Of a stretch of DNA of 7,932 nucleotides, positions 5,154 through 7,932 are shown in pieces. This DNA comes from an uncultured Lachnospiraceae bacterium (GTDB lineage: Bacteria > Bacillota > Clostridia > Lachnospirales > Lachnospiraceae): positions 1 through 7,932 of the forward strand of contig CANTGP010000131.1 in assembly GCA_947653315.1 (NCBI GenBank). Direction: 5' to 3'. The notes beneath the pieces were generated by a model that was not told the origin of the DNA, searched no databases, and saw nothing but the letters and a program-made list of their open reading frames with translations. A program made the position numbers and the translations under genes. Numbering within the stretch: the stretch's first letter is position 1; each line of letters opens with the position of its first letter.

Positions 5154-7426
5154 CACACCCTTATGTATTCGGCATTCGCCATCTGTCGCCTGCGGGCGCG
5201 TGGCATTTGCGGCAATTTTTGACAGAAAAAAAACCCCGTTTGGTTTTGGTGGAGGGTCCCAGTGATTTTAATGAAATGATGGCGGATATCACCCGGCCGG
5301 AGACAAAGCCCCCTATTGCAATCCTTGCCTACACAAAGGAAGCCCCTGTGCGGACGGTTTTGTACCCTTTTGCGGAGTATTCCCCGGAATACCAGGCGAT
5401 TTGCTGGTGTAAGGAGCAGGGAGTGGAATGCCGTTTTATGGATTTGCCTTCCGATGTGTTTCTGGCGCTTCCGTCCGGCGGACAGGAAAGGACGGAAGAC
5501 GGGGAGGAACGCATAAGCGTTTACGGGCGCCTGGACCGTCAGGCGGGGGAGGACGGGCAGGAAACCTTTTGGGAACGGGTGATGGAACATGCCGGGGATG
5601 CGGACGGGTATTGCGAGGGAGCCGCTTTGTTCGGTTCCGGCCTGCGGGAAGCCGGTCGGGAGCCGGAAGGGGAAATGGAACGGGATGCGGAAGATGCGGA
5701 GACTTTGGCGAGGGAGGCTTTTATGCGGCTCCGGATACGGGAGGCGTTGGAAGAAGGCTTTGCACCGGAGGAAATCGTGGCAGTTACGGGCGCTTACCAT
5801 GTGTCCGGGCTTTTATCCGAACATGCCCTGCCCATGACAAAGGAAGAACTGGATGCCCTGCCAAGGGTGGAAGCCAGCCATACCCTGATGCCCTATTCCT
5901 ATTACCGGCTGTCTGCCCGGGCGGGCTACGGAGCGGGAAATAAAGCCCCGGCATATTATTCCCTGTTGTGGGAAGCGTTGCAGAGGGGGGATTTGCGGTA
6001 TGTGCCGCAGGCATATCTTTCGCGGATTGCCGGATACCAAAGGGAGCACGGCACCCCGGTTTCCTCTGCGGAGGTGATAGAAGCGGTCCGGCTGGCAAAT
6101 TCCCTGGCGGGACTCCGGGGAGGAAAAGCTCCCGTATTACGCGATTTGCGGGATGCGGCCATAACCTGTTTGGGCGGGGGCAGGTTTTCCGCCGTCAGCC
6201 TTGCCATGGCGGATACGGAAATCGGGACCGCCATCGGCGCACTGCCGGAAGGGGTCAGCCGTACCAGCATTCAGGAGGACTTTTACCGGCAGTTAAAAGA
6301 ATGGAAACTGGAAAAGTACCGGGATATCACCGCGCAGGATTTGCCCCTTGATTTGCGTGAGAACCGTAACGTTTCCTCGCAGAAGGCGGCTTTCCTTGAT
6401 TTGCACCGTTCTTTCTTCCTGCACCGGCTCCGGGTTTTGGGAATCCGTTTTGCCGGCCGGCAGAAAGTAAACCAGGACAATGCCACATGGGCGGAGCATT
6501 GGGTGGTACGCTGGACACCGGAGGCGGAGATTGAATTGGTGGAAGCGGCGCTAAAGGGAGACACGGTGGAGCAGGCGGCATCCTTCGCCATGAAGGAGCG
6601 GGTGGAGACGGCTCCCGGTATGGGGGAAATAGCCGGTGTGATTGAAGATGCCTTTACCTGCGGCATGGCTTCCGCCGTGGCTTATGCCACCGCTGCGCTG
6701 CAGGCAATGGCGGTGGATGCGGCTTCCCTGGAGGAACTGGCGGCCACGGCGGACCGGCTTTCCGTGGTGGTGCAGTACGGTGATATCCGGCATTTGGATG
6801 CCGCCCCGCTGGAGCCCATTCTTTGCCAGATTTTTTACCGTGCCTGTCTGATTCTGCCGGGGGCCTGCGTCTGTGACGATGCTGCCAGCAAAGGGATGGT
6901 TACGGCGGCGGAACAATTAAACCGCGCTTCCCTTGCCCATGATTTTTTGGACAGCCGGGCGTGGCTGGATGCCTTGGAGGAGACGGCAAGGCGGGATGAC
7001 CTGAATACGAAACTTTCCGGATTTGCAGCCGCCGTTCTGCTGGAGAGGGGATGCATGGACAGCGGACGGCTTAATTTGGAAGTGCGGCGCAGGCTTTCCA
7101 GGGGAGTGCCTGCGGAACTGGGGGCCGGGTGGTTCGAGGGACTTGCCATGAAAAACCGCTATGCCCTGATTGCAAGGCTGTCCCTGTGGGAGAGTTTGGA
7201 TGCCTATTTGGACACCTTGAATGAAGATGATTTTAAACGGGCGCTGGTGTTCCTGCGGCGCGCTTTTGCGGATTTTACCGCCATGGAGCGGGACGAAATT
7301 GCGGAAAACCTCGGCGAGATTTGGGGGCTGAACGGGCAGCAGGTCAGCGAGTCCGTGAATCAGGTCCTTCTGGAAACGGAGCAAAAGATGGTGGAGGATT
7401 TGGAGGGGTTTGATTTTGATTTTTAA
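5150..7426 (+). CDS. DUF5682 family protein (YehM-like), 758 aa
   Basis: The N-terminus has the hallmarks of this family: GIRHLSPAG (8-16, H11), LVLVEGPSDF (31-40, E35), CRFMDLP (94-100, D98), the helix REAFMRLRIREAL (188-200), TGAYHVSG (213-220, H217) and TLMPYSYYRLS (245-255). The spaced His/Glu motifs resemble those of the TraB/PrgY, ChaN and erythromycin-esterase-like hydrolases, which suggests but does not prove a metal-dependent or hydrolytic active site. An acidic, low-complexity insertion spans about 110-185. The rest, to 758, is largely helical. Length is in line with E. coli YehM as I remember it. The start at 5150 overlaps the ATPase stop (ATGA) and has AGAGGA five bases upstream. 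An in-frame ATG at 5060 would add 30 residues that do not resemble the family. It is the last gene of the cluster seen here, and a candidate effector or substrate of the ATPase (inference). Confidence 0.9.
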   Translation: MTHPYVFGIRHLSPAGAWHLRQFLTEKKPRLVLVEGPSDFNEMMADITRPETKPPIAILAYTKEAPVRTVLYPFAEYSPEYQAICWCKEQGVECRFMDLPSDVFLALPSGGQERTEDGEERISVYGRLDRQAGEDGQETFWERVMEHAGDADGYCEGAALFGSGLREAGREPEGEMERDAEDAETLAREAFMRLRIREALEEGFAPEEIVAVTGAYHVSGLLSEHALPMTKEELDALPRVEASHTLMPYSYYRLSARAGYGAGNKAPAYYSLLWEALQRGDLRYVPQAYLSRIAGYQREHGTPVSSAEVIEAVRLANSLAGLRGGKAPVLRDLRDAAITCLGGGRFSAVSLAMADTEIGTAIGALPEGVSRTSIQEDFYRQLKEWKLEKYRDITAQDLPLDLRENRNVSSQKAAFLDLHRSFFLHRLRVLGIRFAGRQKVNQDNATWAEHWVVRWTPEAEIELVEAALKGDTVEQAASFAMKERVETAPGMGEIAGVIEDAFTCGMASAVAYATAALQAMAVDAASLEELAATADRLSVVVQYGDIRHLDAAPLEPILCQIFYRACLILPGACVCDDAASKGMVTAAEQLNRASLAHDFLDSRAWLDALEETARRDDLNTKLSGFAAAVLLERGCMDSGRLNLEVRRRLSRGVPAELGAGWFEGLAMKNRYALIARLSLWESLDAYLDTLNEDDFKRALVFLRRAFADFTAMERDEIAENLGEIWGLNGQQVSESVNQVLLETEQKMVEDLEGFDFDF

Positions 7427-7427
7427 G

Positions 7428-7932
7428 ATGGTTTTTTGCATTGCCTCAGGGCTTGTGATTTTCCTGCCGCCCGTGTTGGCGGCGGGATGGAATAAAAGGA
7501 GGCTGACCAGGCGGGTGGAGAATGAGACATGTTTTTATCTGCATTATTCGCCCTTAATACTGGTAATATTTGCGGTTTTGGCAGTATTTCCGTATGCCGC
7601 CTCAATGGCAATGCTGTTTATGGGGGATATCCGGGATCAGGGAGAGTGGTTTGGGGTGATGTTTTTTTTGGTGTTTGCTTTTATGGTAATGCTTGCTTCC
7701 ATTTGTTGCATGTTTTCGGAAGTGAAAGTGGAGCCGGATGTCATGACCCGGTATGAATATCCCCTGCCAGTCCGCAGATACAGATTCCACGACATTACAT
7801 CGGTCCGGTATGTGGAGGATCTTCTTCGGAGAGGAACCATCTATGGGAGAGGAAAGTCGCAGTTAATCTTCTACCGCAATGGGAAGAAAATTTTTAGTGT
7901 GGACTCGGATTATTATAATTTTGAACTGCTGG
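7428..7932 (+). CDS. Membrane protein with soluble C-terminal domain, partial (3' end outside window)
   Basis: The frame is open for 168 codons and runs off the right edge. It has three likely membrane segments (about residues 2-20, 42-64 and 73-97), with a basic stretch KRRLTRR at 23-29 after the first. A soluble tail after about 98 has alternating hydrophobic strands (VKVEPDVMTRYEYPLP, SQLIFYR, KKIFSVDS), reminiscent of small PH-like domains in Clostridia membrane proteins of unknown function. DUF6560 is a possible match, from memory only. The ATG at 7428 lies one base after the DUF5682 stop but has no close ribosome site. A TTG at 7416, in frame, lies seven bases after GGAGGGG (7402-7408) and may be the true start, giving an 11-base overlap. 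It has no obvious functional link to the cluster and no gene of the MoxR system is recognised in it. Confidence 0.72.
   Translation, partial: MVFCIASGLVIFLPPVLAAGWNKRRLTRRVENETCFYLHYSPLILVIFAVLAVFPYAASMAMLFMGDIRDQGEWFGVMFFLVFAFMVMLASICCMFSEVKVEPDVMTRYEYPLPVRRYRFHDITSVRYVEDLLRRGTIYGRGKSQLIFYRNGKKIFSVDSDYYNFELL

Noticed and set aside
5129..5800. Open frame of 223 codons opposite the start of the DUF5682 gene
   Set aside because: The + strand has recognisable family motifs throughout this stretch, while the opposite translation has none.

Overview
The window looks like chromosomal DNA of a moderately GC-rich Bacillota, most likely a gut Lachnospiraceae-type Clostridia. The basis is strong AGGAGG-type ribosome sites, tightly packed co-directional genes, GC-rich third codon positions, and protein families common there. 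The genus is an inference; no ribosomal or taxonomic marker is present.

Left part (1-580) has no convincing complete gene. It holds an unresolved gene edge (1-86), two direct copies of a 32-base sequence with period 54 (69-100 and 123-154), and a large inverted repeat (162-446). The repeat has two 96-base arms, and its outer 52 bases match perfectly. The arms enclose a 93-base core with two hairpins that share the same GCA-TGGA-TGC cap. This resembles a MITE-like palindromic element, possibly carrying or being a structured RNA. A good vegetative promoter (520-548) follows it.

Middle part (582-7426) is a four-gene operon on the + strand: a SWIM zinc-finger protein, a HEAT-like helical-repeat protein, a MoxR-family AAA+ ATPase and a DUF5682 protein. 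The last three are nearly fused (1-base gap, then ATGA overlap). The set matches, in family content, the poorly understood yehL/yehM/yehP/yehQ group of Escherichia coli (MoxR, DUF5682, VWA, SWIM). By analogy with other MoxR systems, the ATPase probably remodels or activates a partner. The SWIM and HEAT proteins could recognise nucleic acid or protein, and DUF5682 could be an effector enzyme. The VWA protein that normally partners the ATPase is not in the window.

Right part (7428-7932) begins, one base after the DUF5682 stop, an unrelated-looking membrane protein with three predicted membrane segments and a soluble beta-rich tail. It runs off the window.
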